64,000 nucleotides of DNA from Mumia flava (GTDB lineage Bacteria; Actinomycetota; Actinomycetes; Propionibacteriales; Nocardioidaceae), in assembly GCF_002797495.1 (NCBI RefSeq), contig NZ_PGEZ01000001.1:1612001-1676000 (forward strand). Direction: 5' to 3'. Shown in pieces: positions 1 to 8,819 of this stretch (positions within the stretch are counted from its first letter, which is position 1; each line of letters opens with the position of its first letter). The translations under genes and the position numbers were made by a program. Under the pieces are notes generated by a model that was not told the DNA's origin, did not search any database, and worked only from the letters and a program-made list of their open reading frames with translations.

Positions 1-1
1 C

Positions 2-433
2 TACCTGCCGGGTGCCACGGAGGACCACGGCGGCGTCTTCGAGGGCCCGGCCGAGGAGTACGTCGCGTCGATCGCGCAGAGCCTGACGCACCCCCGCGCG
101 GTCACCACGCACGCGATGACGAACGTCCTGGTCGAGGTCGACGGGACCCGCGCCCGCGCCGAGTCGTACGTCCTGGCCTTCGCCCGGGTCCGCCGCCCCG
201 ACGGCGGGGTCGGCGACACGCTCACCTCGGCCCGCATGGTCGACGAGCTGGGCTACTCCGACGGGCGCTGGGGCATCCGGCACCGCGCGCTGCGCTGGGA
301 CTGGAACCACGACATGGAGCGCTCCGAGGGCTGGGTGTTCGGCATGCTCGTCGAGCGCGACCGGATGAAGCGCAGCGCGAAGTTCCCCGACGACCTGGTC
401 TACGCCGACTCGCTGACCGGAGCCGGCGCATGA
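2..433 (+). CDS. NTF2/SnoaL-like protein, 3' part
   Basis: This is the C-terminal part of a gene that begins left of the window; the open frame runs in from base 2 without a start. The visible 143 residues read like the SnoaL_4 group of NTF2-like alpha+beta cone proteins: a buried His-rich strand (VTTHAMTNVLVEVDG), an ESYVLAFARV strand and a closing RMVDELGYSDGRWGIRHRALRWDW strand pair. Family members are small cyclases, isomerases or dehydratases, or carry no known activity. Its stop overlaps the next start by 4 nt (ATGA), so it is translationally coupled to the SDR downstream and belongs to the same plus-strand operon. The exact reaction cannot be inferred. Confidence 0.75.
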   Translation, partial: YLPGATEDHGGVFEGPAEEYVASIAQSLTHPRAVTTHAMTNVLVEVDGTRARAESYVLAFARVRRPDGGVGDTLTSARMVDELGYSDGRWGIRHRALRWDWNHDMERSEGWVFGMLVERDRMKRSAKFPDDLVYADSLTGAGA

Positions 434-1200
434 GCGCGCTGCGGGGCGCTTCCATCGAGGGCGCACGGATCGTGGTCACGGGCGCCAACCGCGGGATCGG
501 GCTCGCCTTCGTCACCGAGGCGCTCGAGCGTGGCGCCGCCACCGTGTACGCCGGGGTGCGCGACGTCGACTCCGTGACCGACGAGCTGGCCGCGACCGGC
601 GCCGAGATCGTGCCGCTCGAGGTCACCAGCGACGCCGACGTCGAAGCGGCCGCGAAGGCGTGCGCGGACGCGAACGTCGTCGTGAACAACGCCGGACTGC
701 ACGCCGGGGACCGGCTGATCGAGGCGAGCGACCCCGACGCCGCGCGCGCCGAGATGGAGGTCAACTACTTCGGCCCGCTGCGGACGATCCGTGCGTTCGC
801 CCCCGTGCTGCGCGAGAACGGCGGCGGCTCGTTCGTCAACGTGCTGTCGGTCGCCGCGATCGCCCCGACCGCGTTCATGGGTGGCTACTCGCCGTCGAAG
901 GCGGCGGCGCTCTACCTGGGCGGGATCGCCCGCGCGGAGCTCGAGCGCTACAACATCTCGGTGACCTCGCTGGTCGTCGGATCGGTCGACACCCGGATGG
1001 CCTCGCACGTCGAGGGCGACAAGGAGGACCCGCGCGACATCGCCGCCGTCGGCCTCAAGGCCATGGAGCGCGGCGAGTGGGTGTGCGACACCGACCGCAT
1101 GGCGGTCGAGTCGCGTGCACGCCTGGCACGCGACCCGGTGCGGTACGAGCGTGGGCTCGGCAAGCTGCTGTTCGCCACCGAGCTGAGGACGAAGCCGTGA
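430..1200 (+). CDS. SDR-family oxidoreductase
   Basis: This is a 256-residue classical short-chain dehydrogenase/reductase. The Rossmann signature TGANRGIG is near residue 17-24, NNAG follows the fourth strand at about residue 85-88, and the catalytic Ser (LSVAA) and YSPSK Tyr/Lys pair lie around residues 140-160. An acidic residue in the VRDVDS turn after strand two hints at NAD rather than NADP, but this is weak. It is coupled by ATGA to the NTF2-like gene and by a GTGA overlap to the DapB-like gene, so all are co-translated. It probably oxidises or reduces an alcohol/ketone intermediate of the local catabolic pathway; the substrate is unknown. Confidence 0.9.
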   Translation: MSALRGASIEGARIVVTGANRGIGLAFVTEALERGAATVYAGVRDVDSVTDELAATGAEIVPLEVTSDADVEAAAKACADANVVVNNAGLHAGDRLIEASDPDAARAEMEVNYFGPLRTIRAFAPVLRENGGGSFVNVLSVAAIAPTAFMGGYSPSKAAALYLGGIARAELERYNISVTSLVVGSVDTRMASHVEGDKEDPRDIAAVGLKAMERGEWVCDTDRMAVESRARLARDPVRYERGLGKLLFATELRTKP

Positions 1201-2252
1201 GCGGGCGGATCCGGGTCGCGCAGTGGGCGACCGGCGCCGTCGGCAAGACGATCCTGCGGGGCGTCCTCGACCGCGACGACCTCGAGCTGGTCGGTCTGCT
1301 GGTCTACGGCGACCGCAAGGTCGGTCGGGACGCAGGCGACATCGCCCGGCGCGATCCGACCGGCGTCCTGGCCACCCGCGACGTGGACGAGATCCTCGCG
1401 GCGCAGCCCGATGTCGTCATGCACGCACCACGGCTCCAGGTCCCGTACGAGACCCACGACGACGACCTGCTGCGTCTGCTCGGCGCGGGAGTCAACGTGA
1501 TCACGACCGCCGGGCAGCACTTCCCGCGGGCGCACGGCAGCGAGCGCGAGCAGATGTTCACCGAGGCGTGCGAGAAGGGCGGGAGCACGCTCTTCGGGGT
1601 CGGGGTCAGCCCCGGCGTGATCGGCGAGCGGCTCACGCTGGCGCTGACCGGCGCGAGCGTGACGCTCGACCGGATCACGATCGACGAGGTGCTGGACGCC
1701 CGCGCGATGCCGGACCCGGACTTCGCGTTCACCGTGATGGGGATGGGCTCGGACCCGGCGACGCTGGACGGCTCCGGGCCGCTGCCGTCGCTGTACGCGT
1801 CGCTGTACCTGGAGACGATCGCGTTCATGTGCGAGCGGATGGGCGTCACGTACGACGAGGTCGTCTCCGACCACCGGGTCGTCCCCGCCTCGCGGGACCT
1901 CGAGGTCGCGGCCGGGCACATCGCCGCCGGGACCGTCGGATCCACCGAGTGGCGCTGGCACGCGATGCGGGACGGGAAGCCGTTCCTCACCCTCGCGATC
2001 ATCTGGACGATGGAGCCCGACCGCGAGGAGTACGCGGGCCGCGACCACTGGGAGATCCACCTGTACGGCAAGCCCGAGGTCGTGATGACCGTCAACCTGG
2101 TCGAGCCGGACGACCCGACGAGCCGGACCACCGCGGGCCAGTTCGTCACGGCCGGCCCGGCGCTGCGCGCGATCCGTCCCGTGGTCGAGGCACCGCCGGG
2201 GATCTTCGAGCCGCCCGTCTTCGCCCCCTTCCACCTCAGCCGGGAGTCCTGA
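1197..2252 (+). CDS. DapB-like NAD(P)-dependent dehydrogenase
   Basis: The GTG start at 1197 overlaps the stop of the SDR (GTGA), giving 351 residues. The N-terminus (IRVAQWATGAVGKTILRGVL) is the nucleotide-binding fold of the dihydrodipicolinate reductase-like family, to which 2,4-diaminopentanoate dehydrogenase and many uncharacterised actinobacterial proteins belong. True DapB proteins are about 245-270 residues and act in lysine synthesis; this one is longer, lacks the usual lysine-pathway neighbours and sits in a CoA-ligase cluster. It is therefore more likely a catabolic oxidoreductase. The stop overlaps the next ATG by one base (TGATG). Confidence 0.8.
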   Translation: MSGRIRVAQWATGAVGKTILRGVLDRDDLELVGLLVYGDRKVGRDAGDIARRDPTGVLATRDVDEILAAQPDVVMHAPRLQVPYETHDDDLLRLLGAGVNVITTAGQHFPRAHGSEREQMFTEACEKGGSTLFGVGVSPGVIGERLTLALTGASVTLDRITIDEVLDARAMPDPDFAFTVMGMGSDPATLDGSGPLPSLYASLYLETIAFMCERMGVTYDEVVSDHRVVPASRDLEVAAGHIAAGTVGSTEWRWHAMRDGKPFLTLAIIWTMEPDREEYAGRDHWEIHLYGKPEVVMTVNLVEPDDPTSRTTAGQFVTAGPALRAIRPVVEAPPGIFEPPVFAPFHLSRES

Positions 2253-3862
2253 TGCCGACGATGCCTGCCCTGGTCCCCACGCCACCGGAGTACCGCGACC
2301 CCGAGTACGCGCTGCACCCCGACGGCACCCGCGTCGAGCGCCTCGAGGACATCCCGCGCCGCCGCGCCGCCGTCACGCCCGATGCGCACGCCGTTATCAC
2401 GCCGAGCGGGACCACCACGTTCCGCGACCTCGACGACGAGTCGAACCGCGTCGGCCAGGCGCTGCGCGCCGACGGTGTCGGCCCCGGGGACCGGGTCGCG
2501 TACGTCGGGGAGAACGCCCCGGAGTTCCTCGCGGTGATGTACGGGGCGTCGAAGGTCGGCGCGGTCCCGACCGCGCTCAACTTCCGGCTCGCCGGGCCCG
2601 AGGTCGCCTACATCCTCGGCAACGCCGAGCCGGCCGCGATCGTCCTGGGGCACGGCATGGAGCACCTCGCCGAGGTCGCCCGCGCCGCGGACGTCCGGAC
2701 CGTCGTCACCCTGTCGGGCGCGGCCGGGACCACCCCGTACGACGGGTGGCTGCGTGAGGTGACCGACGAGGACCCGGGGTACGCACGAGCCGCCGACGAG
2801 ACCGCGCTGATGTTCTACACGTCCGGCACCACCGGGCACCCGAAGGGCATCGAGCTCACCGGCCCCAACATCGGTCAGGCGATCGCGGCGATGCACTACC
2901 TGCTCGACCTCGACACGACGTCGATCGCGCTGGCTCCGGTGCCGTTCTTCCACGTCTCCGGCCTCGGCCTGGCGCTGGTCGCCGGTGTGAACGGGTCCGC
3001 GCTGCTGCTCCGCAACGCCACCTCACCGGCCGACCTGCTCGAGATCCTCCAGGAGCACCGGGTCTCGCACGCGGTCGCGGTGCCGACGCTGATCCAGTTC
3101 ATGCTGGCGCAGCCCGCCGCGCGGACCGGCGACTGGAGCGCGCTGAAGTACCTGATCTACGGCTCGTCGCCGATCCCGGAGCCGGTGCTGCGTGAGGCGA
3201 CCGAGGTGTTCGGCTGCAAGTTCCTCCAGTCGTACGGCCTGACCGAGTCGACCGGCGGCGTCACGATGCTGTCCCCGGAGGACCACCGGCCGACGCCGGA
3301 GACGGTGCACCGGCTGCGCTCGGTCGGCCGCCCGATGCCGAACGTGCCGATCCGTGTGGTCGACCCGGCGACGCTCGAGGACCTGCCGCCGGGCGAGCGC
3401 GGCGAGGTGCTGATCGGCGGCGGCCACGTGATGGCGCGCTACTGGCGCAACCGCGAGGCCACCGACGCCACGATCACCGCCGACGGCTGGCTGCGCACCG
3501 GCGACGGCGGCTCGTTCGACGCCGACGGCTACCTCTACCTGCACGACCGGCTCAAGGACATGATCGTTTCCGGCGGCGAGAACGTGTACCCCGCAGAGGT
3601 CGAGAGCACGCTCACCGACCACCCGGACATCGCGCAGGTCGCGGTGATCGGGGTCGAGTCCGAGCGCTGGGGCGAGTCGGCGTACGCGGTGGTGGTGCCG
3701 GCGCCGGGCTCCTCGCCGTCCGAGGCCGACATCATCGCCTGGGCGCGCGACCGGATGGCGCACTTCAAGTGCCCGGTCGGCGTCGCGTTCGTGGACGCGC
3801 TGCCGCTGAACGCGAGCGGCAAGCTGCTCAAGACCGCCCTGCGGGACACGTACGGCAGCTGA
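2252..3862 (+). CDS. AMP-forming acyl-CoA synthetase (ligase 1)
   Basis: This 536-residue ANL-superfamily ligase activates a carboxylic acid to its acyl-CoA through an acyl-adenylate. It has the AMP-binding P-loop YTSGTTGHPKG (about 189-199), the A5-type motif QSYGLTES, the A7 motif WLRTGD, the hinge RLKDMIVSGGENVYPAEVE, and the catalytic C-terminal lysine in NASGKLLK. It is the last gene of the first plus-strand operon and faces the minus-strand operon across a 19-bp inverted repeat. The second ligase at 4666-6225 is a diverged paralogue, so the locus probably activates two acids or one acid at two pathway stages. Substrate chain type cannot be read. Confidence 0.93.
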   Translation: MPTMPALVPTPPEYRDPEYALHPDGTRVERLEDIPRRRAAVTPDAHAVITPSGTTTFRDLDDESNRVGQALRADGVGPGDRVAYVGENAPEFLAVMYGASKVGAVPTALNFRLAGPEVAYILGNAEPAAIVLGHGMEHLAEVARAADVRTVVTLSGAAGTTPYDGWLREVTDEDPGYARAADETALMFYTSGTTGHPKGIELTGPNIGQAIAAMHYLLDLDTTSIALAPVPFFHVSGLGLALVAGVNGSALLLRNATSPADLLEILQEHRVSHAVAVPTLIQFMLAQPAARTGDWSALKYLIYGSSPIPEPVLREATEVFGCKFLQSYGLTESTGGVTMLSPEDHRPTPETVHRLRSVGRPMPNVPIRVVDPATLEDLPPGERGEVLIGGGHVMARYWRNREATDATITADGWLRTGDGGSFDADGYLYLHDRLKDMIVSGGENVYPAEVESTLTDHPDIAQVAVIGVESERWGESAYAVVVPAPGSSPSEADIIAWARDRMAHFKCPVGVAFVDALPLNASGKLLKTALRDTYGS

Positions 3863-3884
3863 GCTGCTCCGATCCCGCAAGAAT

Positions 3885-3939
3885 GCAACAGTGCCGAAGA
3901 TCGAGGGCAGCATGTGTCACCGATCTTCGGCACTGTTGC
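3885..3939. terminator. Perfect 19-bp inverted repeat between convergent genes
   Basis: The arms 3885-3903 and 3921-3939 (GCAACAGTGCCGAAGATCG and its complement) are perfect over 19 bp around a 17-nt loop. It sits between a plus-strand stop at 3862 and a minus-strand stop at 3941, so a bidirectional terminator is the natural reading. There is no clear T-run on either side, which is common in high-GC actinobacteria. Confidence 0.7.
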
Positions 3940-3940
3940 G

Positions 3941-4669
3941 TCAGGCCGCCAGCAGGCGGAACCGCACTCCCGAGATCGTGACCTCACCGGCCGCGTCCGC
4001 GTGCGCGGGCGTGAGCCGGACGTCGATGCCGACCAGCATCGGCCGCTCGCCGGCCACGAACCGCACCGTACGCTCGCCCAGGCGGATCGACGGCACGCCA
4101 CCGGCGTCGCCGACCTCGGTCCCGAACACCTCCGCCCACCGCGCCGCCTGCGCGGACGGGTCGGCCGAGGCGACCTCGACCGCGACCACGTCGTCGATCA
4201 CCGGGTCGGCCGGCGTCTCGGTCGTGATGTCGTCCCAGAACCACACGCCCGGGTCCGCGATCTCGTCCAGCTCGACGAGCAGCCCCATGTCCTTGGGGTG
4301 GAGCTGCACGATCCGGTGGCCGTACACCTCCTGGTCCGCGACCGTCCGTACGCCCAGCGCGGTCGCGTTCGCGAGCAGGGGCGCGATGTCGGGGACCTGG
4401 ATCGACAGCGCGTAACCGCCGCCACCGCCGCCCTTCGCGATCCACTGCGCGATCGACGTCCGGTCGTGCAGGGGCGCGACGATCTCGAGGTGGGTCTGCG
4501 ACCCGACGCGGATCGTCTCGTCGGCCAGACCCACGTCCTCGAGGATGGGGTCGGCGAACCCGTCGGACAGCCCGAAGGCGTCCCGCAGCTCCTTGCTCGT
4601 CGTCGCCAGGTCGGCGGCCCCGATCACGGTCTGGCGCAGGATCGCCCAGCGGTCCTCGTCGTACGTCAT
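3941..4669 (-). CDS. VOC/glyoxalase-like protein
   Basis: This is a 242-residue protein starting MTYDEDRWAILRQ. I chose the ATG at 4669 because it overlaps the stop of the upstream ligase as ATGA; the open frame extends further but into that gene. Its two beta-alpha-beta-beta-beta halves (VGSQTHLEIVAPL, GYALSIQVPDIAPLLANATALGVRTV and GHRIVQLHPKDMGLLVELDEI) match the vicinal oxygen chelate fold, with His in HLEIVAP and HRIVQLHP and Glu in VELDE as possible metal ligands. The second half resembles methylmalonyl-CoA epimerase-type sequences. It is the last gene of the minus-strand operon; an epimerase, isomerase or dioxygenase role is possible. Confidence 0.75.
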   Translation of the reverse strand: MTYDEDRWAILRQTVIGAADLATTSKELRDAFGLSDGFADPILEDVGLADETIRVGSQTHLEIVAPLHDRTSIAQWIAKGGGGGGYALSIQVPDIAPLLANATALGVRTVADQEVYGHRIVQLHPKDMGLLVELDEIADPGVWFWDDITTETPADPVIDDVVAVEVASADPSAQAARWAEVFGTEVGDAGGVPSIRLGERTVRFVAGERPMLVGIDVRLTPAHADAAGEVTISGVRFRLLAA

Positions 4670-6225
4670 CCGATGCTCCTCTCGTGCCCGGCCCACCACG
4701 GGGCGCGGAGCTCGCGCTTCAGGATCTTCCCGGAGGGGTTCCGGGGAAGGGCGTCGATCACCTCGACCGAAGTCGGGCACTTGTAGTGCGCGAGCCGCTC
4801 GCGGGTGAACGCGATCAGCTCGTCACCGTCGATCGTCTCGCCCTGCTTCGCCACCACGACCGCGTGCGGGGTCTCGCCCCAGCGCTCGGACGGCACGCCG
4901 ATCACCGCGACCTCCTGCACCGCCGGGTGCGCCATGATCGCGTTCTCGACCTCGGCCGGGTAGATGTTCTCCCCGCCCGACATCAGGAGGTCCTTGATCC
5001 GGTCCTTGAGGAAGACGTACCCGTCCTCGTCGGCGTAGCCGGCGTCCCCCGTACGGAACCAGCCGCCGGGCCAGAACGACGCGGCGGTCTCCTCGGGTCG
5101 CCGCCAGTACTCCTTCGTGACGCCGGGACCGCGGGTGACGACCTCGCCGACCTCGCCGGTCGGGCACTCCTGGCCGGTCTCGGGATCGAAGATCGCCACC
5201 TCGACACCGGGGACGGCTCGCCCGGCCGACCGCAGCCGCCCGGATCCGACGACGTGGTCGTCGGCGCCGAGGATCGTCGTGACGCCGATGGTCTCGGTCA
5301 GCCCGTAGCTCTGCGCGAGCTCGGCGCCGAAGACCTCCTTCGCGCCCACCATCACGGTCTCGGAGATCGGCGAACCGCCGTACACGACCCACTCGACGCT
5401 CGAGTAGTCCGCAGCGGCGGCCTGCGGGTTCGTGATGAACAGCTGCATCACGGTCGGGACCATGATCACGTGGGTCGCGCGGTGGCCGACCATGAGACCG
5501 AGCATGTTCTGCGGCGTGACCTCGGTGAACTGCACGATCCGGCCACCGGCCGCCAGCGCGATGAGCGACCAGCCGCCCGCGGCGATGTGGTAGTACGGCG
5601 TGGGCACGAGGCTGACCGAGCTCGGCGACACGTCGAACTGCGCCCCGAACGCCTCGACCGCCCACAGGAACCCGGCGACCGTGGTCGTCACGCCCTTCGG
5701 CCGGCCGGTGGTGCCCGACGAGTACATCAGGCAGAACAGCCCGTCGCCGGTGACCTCGCGGTGCGGGTCGGCCGTCGGCATCTGCGCCAGCCACGCCTCG
5801 TACGCCTGCCAGCCGGCGCCGACCTGCGGCTCGCCGTCCTGCGAGAAGACCAGCCGGGGGCCCGCGAAGTCGTCGGGCACGAGGTGCGCGAGATGGTCCT
5901 CGGCGAGGATCGCGGCGGGCTCGGCGTCCCCGAGGATCCAGGCGACCTCGTCGGCCGACAGTCGGAAGTTCAGCGGCACGATCACCACGCCGGCCTTGGC
6001 GGCCGCGAAGAACAGCTCCCAGTACTCGGTCGCGTTCCGGGCCAGGTAGGCGACCCGGTCCCCGACCTGCAGCCCGCTCGCCACGAGCCCGGCGGCCAGC
6101 GCGTCGGACCGCGCCGACAGCTCACCGTGGGTCACCGAGCGTCCTTCGCCGACGATCGCGGGCGCGTCGGGGGTGGCCTTCGCGGTGTCCCGCACGATGT
6201 CGGCCAGCGTGGTGCGTGTCGTCAT
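4666..6225 (-). CDS. AMP-forming acyl-CoA synthetase (ligase 2)
   Basis: This is a 519-residue ANL ligase. The ATG at 6225 has a GAGGAGG Shine-Dalgarno sequence just upstream and overlaps the stop of the HxlR gene (ATGA). Motifs are YSSGTTGRPKG (P-loop), QSYGLTET, GWFRTGD, RIKDLLMSGGENIYPAEVE and the catalytic Lys in NPSGKILK. Motif layout matches ligase 1, yet the substrate-pocket region (TPYYHIAAGGWSLIA compared with VPFFHVSGLGLALVA) differs, so a different acid is likely. It is co-transcribed with the regulator above it and the VOC gene below it. Confidence 0.93.
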   Translation of the reverse strand: MTTRTTLADIVRDTAKATPDAPAIVGEGRSVTHGELSARSDALAAGLVASGLQVGDRVAYLARNATEYWELFFAAAKAGVVIVPLNFRLSADEVAWILGDAEPAAILAEDHLAHLVPDDFAGPRLVFSQDGEPQVGAGWQAYEAWLAQMPTADPHREVTGDGLFCLMYSSGTTGRPKGVTTTVAGFLWAVEAFGAQFDVSPSSVSLVPTPYYHIAAGGWSLIALAAGGRIVQFTEVTPQNMLGLMVGHRATHVIMVPTVMQLFITNPQAAAADYSSVEWVVYGGSPISETVMVGAKEVFGAELAQSYGLTETIGVTTILGADDHVVGSGRLRSAGRAVPGVEVAIFDPETGQECPTGEVGEVVTRGPGVTKEYWRRPEETAASFWPGGWFRTGDAGYADEDGYVFLKDRIKDLLMSGGENIYPAEVENAIMAHPAVQEVAVIGVPSERWGETPHAVVVAKQGETIDGDELIAFTRERLAHYKCPTSVEVIDALPRNPSGKILKRELRAPWWAGHERSIG

Positions 6226-7217
6226 GTCTCTGCTCCTCCTCGAGGCAGATCGCCGCCCTCGGCCGAGGGTCGGATGCTGATGTCGTGCCCGGCCAGCGGC
6301 TCGCGGCACTGGTCGCACGTGAAGGTGGCGACGAGCTCGGCGCCGCACGACCGGTGGCTGAGCACGAGCGCCGGCCCCTCGGGCGCGACGAACCAGTGCT
6401 CGGACCACTGGAGACTCGCCACCACGACCGGGAAGAACGCGCGCCCCTTCTCGGTCAGGTGGTACTCGACCCAGTCGGACCGCGTGGGGTTCTCCGTCGC
6501 CTCGAGGACCCCGAGCGCGCAGAACGCCTTGAGCCGGTCCGCGACCAGGGTCGGCGGTGCGCCCAGGGCGGACGCGAAGTCGCTGAACCGCGTCAGGCCG
6601 CGGAACGCCGCCCCCATCAGGGCCGACGCCCACCGGTTGCCGAAGATCGTCATCGTGTCGGGGAAGAGCCCGGCCTGGCCGTGCGCTCCGTCGGAGTCCG
6701 ACCGGCGCCGGGTCGCACCCGCGGGCACGGACCGTTCCCAGGTGCCGCTCGGTCCCCACGCGGCCGCCACGTCGCGGGCCGAGACCGACTTGCCGCAGGC
6801 ACGGCAGCACATCAGCGGCGCGAAGTCGTGCCCGCAGGTGTCGTGGTGCATCACCGGCAGGTCGTCGGCACGGTCGGCGACCCAGTGCCGCTCCCACTCC
6901 CAGATCGACAGCATCACCGGCCACAGCGCGCGGCTGCGCGGCGTGATCCGGTACTCCGCGCGCAGCGGGTTGGTCTGGTAGACGTGCCGCTCGAGCATCC
7001 CCTCGTCACTCAGCCGCTGCAGGCGCGCGGTCAGCACCGAGTTGGAGATCGGCAGGTTCGCGCGGAACTGGGCGTACCGGCTGACGCCCGTCAGCGCCTG
7101 CTGCAGGACCAGCAGCGTCCACTCGTCACCGAGGACGCCGAGCATCCGGCCGATGGCGTTCGTCCCGCCGGCCTCCAGGCGGGTCGGGGCGTCCTGCTCG
7201 GACGTGGGGTCGACCAT
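6222..7217 (-). CDS. Tandem HxlR-type regulator with two Cys-rich modules
   Basis: This 331-residue protein contains two complete HxlR-type winged-helix units, roughly residues 20-115 (IGRMLGVLGDEWTLLVLQQ) and 185-280 (TMTIFGNRWASALMGAAF). Each is followed by a Cys cluster: C128...CC..C141 (TCGHDFAPLMCCRACG) and C291...C301..C304 (SCGAELVATFTCDQC). Ordinary HxlR proteins are 100-170 residues and bind DNA as dimers; here both units are fused in one chain, possibly a covalent dimer with two metal sites. The start at 7217 has GAGGAG upstream. It is the likely local regulator of the oxygenase/ligase operon; the ligand could be an acyl-CoA, a quinone or a redox signal. Confidence 0.87.
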   Translation of the reverse strand: MVDPTSEQDAPTRLEAGGTNAIGRMLGVLGDEWTLLVLQQALTGVSRYAQFRANLPISNSVLTARLQRLSDEGMLERHVYQTNPLRAEYRITPRSRALWPVMLSIWEWERHWVADRADDLPVMHHDTCGHDFAPLMCCRACGKSVSARDVAAAWGPSGTWERSVPAGATRRRSDSDGAHGQAGLFPDTMTIFGNRWASALMGAAFRGLTRFSDFASALGAPPTLVADRLKAFCALGVLEATENPTRSDWVEYHLTEKGRAFFPVVVASLQWSEHWFVAPEGPALVLSHRSCGAELVATFTCDQCREPLAGHDISIRPSAEGGDLPRGGAET

Positions 7218-7260
7218 CCGGGTCTCCTCGTTGTCGTGACGGCTCGGGCGTCGCGCGCGC

Positions 7261-8778
7261 TCAGAGCCCGACCGCGTCCGCGGCCGACTCCGCAGTCTGC
7301 CAGCGCCGCAGCTCCTCGCCCGGAGCCCACGTGGAGTGGGTGCCGCTGGAGATCCGCTCGGGCAGCCGCAGCTTGCACACCGGCCCGTCACCGACCCGCG
7401 CCGCGTCGAAGACCAGGCAGTACGAGGCGTCCGCGTTCATGTCCGTCGTGAGCGTGACGAGGTAGCCGTCGTCCTCACCGGTGCTGCCGACGCGCGGCGC
7501 CATCGCGGTCTCGCTGCCGTACACGCCGTCCTCGAAGGTGAACCGCTCCTCGGTCCCGTCGCGGAGGTCGTGCTTGACCAGCCCGTCGAAGAGGAACCAC
7601 GACGGCTTGCCGGTCGCGGCGTACGCGTAGCGGTACTCGCCGCCGTAGTAGGCGCCGTTCATCATCCCGAACTCGGTGATGCTGTCCGACAGCTGCTCCT
7701 CCTTGACCAGCCCGGTCACGAGGTTGAGCCGCCAGCGGTGCAGCCGCGACTGCATCCGGTCGAGCGCCAGGAAACGGAACGCCCGCTGCCACCTGTTGCC
7801 CATCCCGTTGTCGGCCGGCTCGGGATCGCCCTGGAAGAACCCGTCGAGGACGATCTCGTCCCCGTCCTCGTAGGCGTTGACGAAGTGCAGCACGTACGTC
7901 GACTCGGCCTCGAACCAGCGGATGTCCGAGGACTGCCCTCGGCGCGGGATCACCGCGAACCGCGACGGCATGTCGCGGTGCCAGCGGGCGATGTGCGCGT
8001 CGTGCTTGAGCGCCTCGGGATCCCAGAACAGCGGGAAGTCGTTGAGGATGGCGTAGTTCTCGGTGAACGCCATGTCGTGCGGCAGGCGCGGACCGGCCAG
8101 GGGGACGTCGACGTAGTGGACGAGGTCGTTGGACTCGTCGACGACGCCGTAGTGCATGTACGGCGCCTCCTTGCTGTAGTTGAAGAACAGCATCTCGCCG
8201 GTCCGGTCGTCGACCTTCGGGTGCGCCGAGACGCCCCAGTCGAACGGGAAGCGGCCCTTCCAGCTCTCCTTGCCCATCGTCTGCGCGGTGAACGGGTCCA
8301 CGCGGTAGAGATCGCCGCACTGGTAGAAGCTCGTGAGCGCCTGGCCGCGGTGGACGACGACGTCGGTGCTGGAGGCGTCCTTCATCCGCGTGCGCGCGCC
8401 CCACCCGTCCTCGCGCAGCGCGATCCCCGGCGCCTCGGCGAGACCGGCCCACAGCGGACCGCCGGCCTCCGCCTCGGCCAGGAGGCCGTCGGTGCGGATG
8501 AACCGGTTGCGGTAGAACGCCGTGCCGTCGCGGAAGCCGACGACATGGATCATCCCGTCCCCGTCGAACGGGTGGTAGTTCTTCAGCGACGGATGCAGCG
8601 GGTTCTCGGTGTTGCGCAGGTAGACACCGTCGAGGTCGCGCGGGATCTCACCCTCGACGACCTCGAGGTCGTCGGCCACCCACTCCGTCGTCTGGGGCTG
8701 CCAGGGCCCGGTCCGGTACGGGTGCTCGTCGTCGCTCGGCAGCGTCGACAGCATCCGCCCGACGATCTCGATGTCCAT
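7261..8778 (-). CDS. Carotenoid-cleavage-type oxygenase
   Basis: This 505-residue protein belongs to the retinal pigment epithelium 65/carotenoid cleavage/lignostilbene dioxygenase family, non-haem Fe(II) enzymes that split a C=C bond with O2. Four widely spaced His residues in the expected contexts form the iron site: H186 (SAHPK), H234 (LPHDMAF), H298 (VLHFVNAYE) and H481 (SGTHSTW). GVYLRNTENP and FDGDGMIHVVGF near residues 51-80 are the family N-terminus. The ATG at 8778 has AAGGAG upstream. It lies between the SCP2-type thiolase and the HxlR gene on the same strand. No carotenoid biosynthesis genes are near, so a catabolic substrate such as a stilbenoid, apocarotenoid or other isoprenoid is inferred. 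Confidence 0.93.
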   Translation of the reverse strand: MDIEIVGRMLSTLPSDDEHPYRTGPWQPQTTEWVADDLEVVEGEIPRDLDGVYLRNTENPLHPSLKNYHPFDGDGMIHVVGFRDGTAFYRNRFIRTDGLLAEAEAGGPLWAGLAEAPGIALREDGWGARTRMKDASSTDVVVHRGQALTSFYQCGDLYRVDPFTAQTMGKESWKGRFPFDWGVSAHPKVDDRTGEMLFFNYSKEAPYMHYGVVDESNDLVHYVDVPLAGPRLPHDMAFTENYAILNDFPLFWDPEALKHDAHIARWHRDMPSRFAVIPRRGQSSDIRWFEAESTYVLHFVNAYEDGDEIVLDGFFQGDPEPADNGMGNRWQRAFRFLALDRMQSRLHRWRLNLVTGLVKEEQLSDSITEFGMMNGAYYGGEYRYAYAATGKPSWFLFDGLVKHDLRDGTEERFTFEDGVYGSETAMAPRVGSTGEDDGYLVTLTTDMNADASYCLVFDAARVGDGPVCKLRLPERISSGTHSTWAPGEELRRWQTAESAADAVGL

Positions 8779-8819
8779 GGTTCTCCTTATGCGTCTCGTC
8801 GTGGCTGCGCGGCCGGGGA

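Noticed and set aside
1197-2252. Authentic dapB of lysine synthesis
   Set aside because: It is about 90 residues longer than DapB, and lies inside a CoA-ligase catabolic run with no lysine genes.
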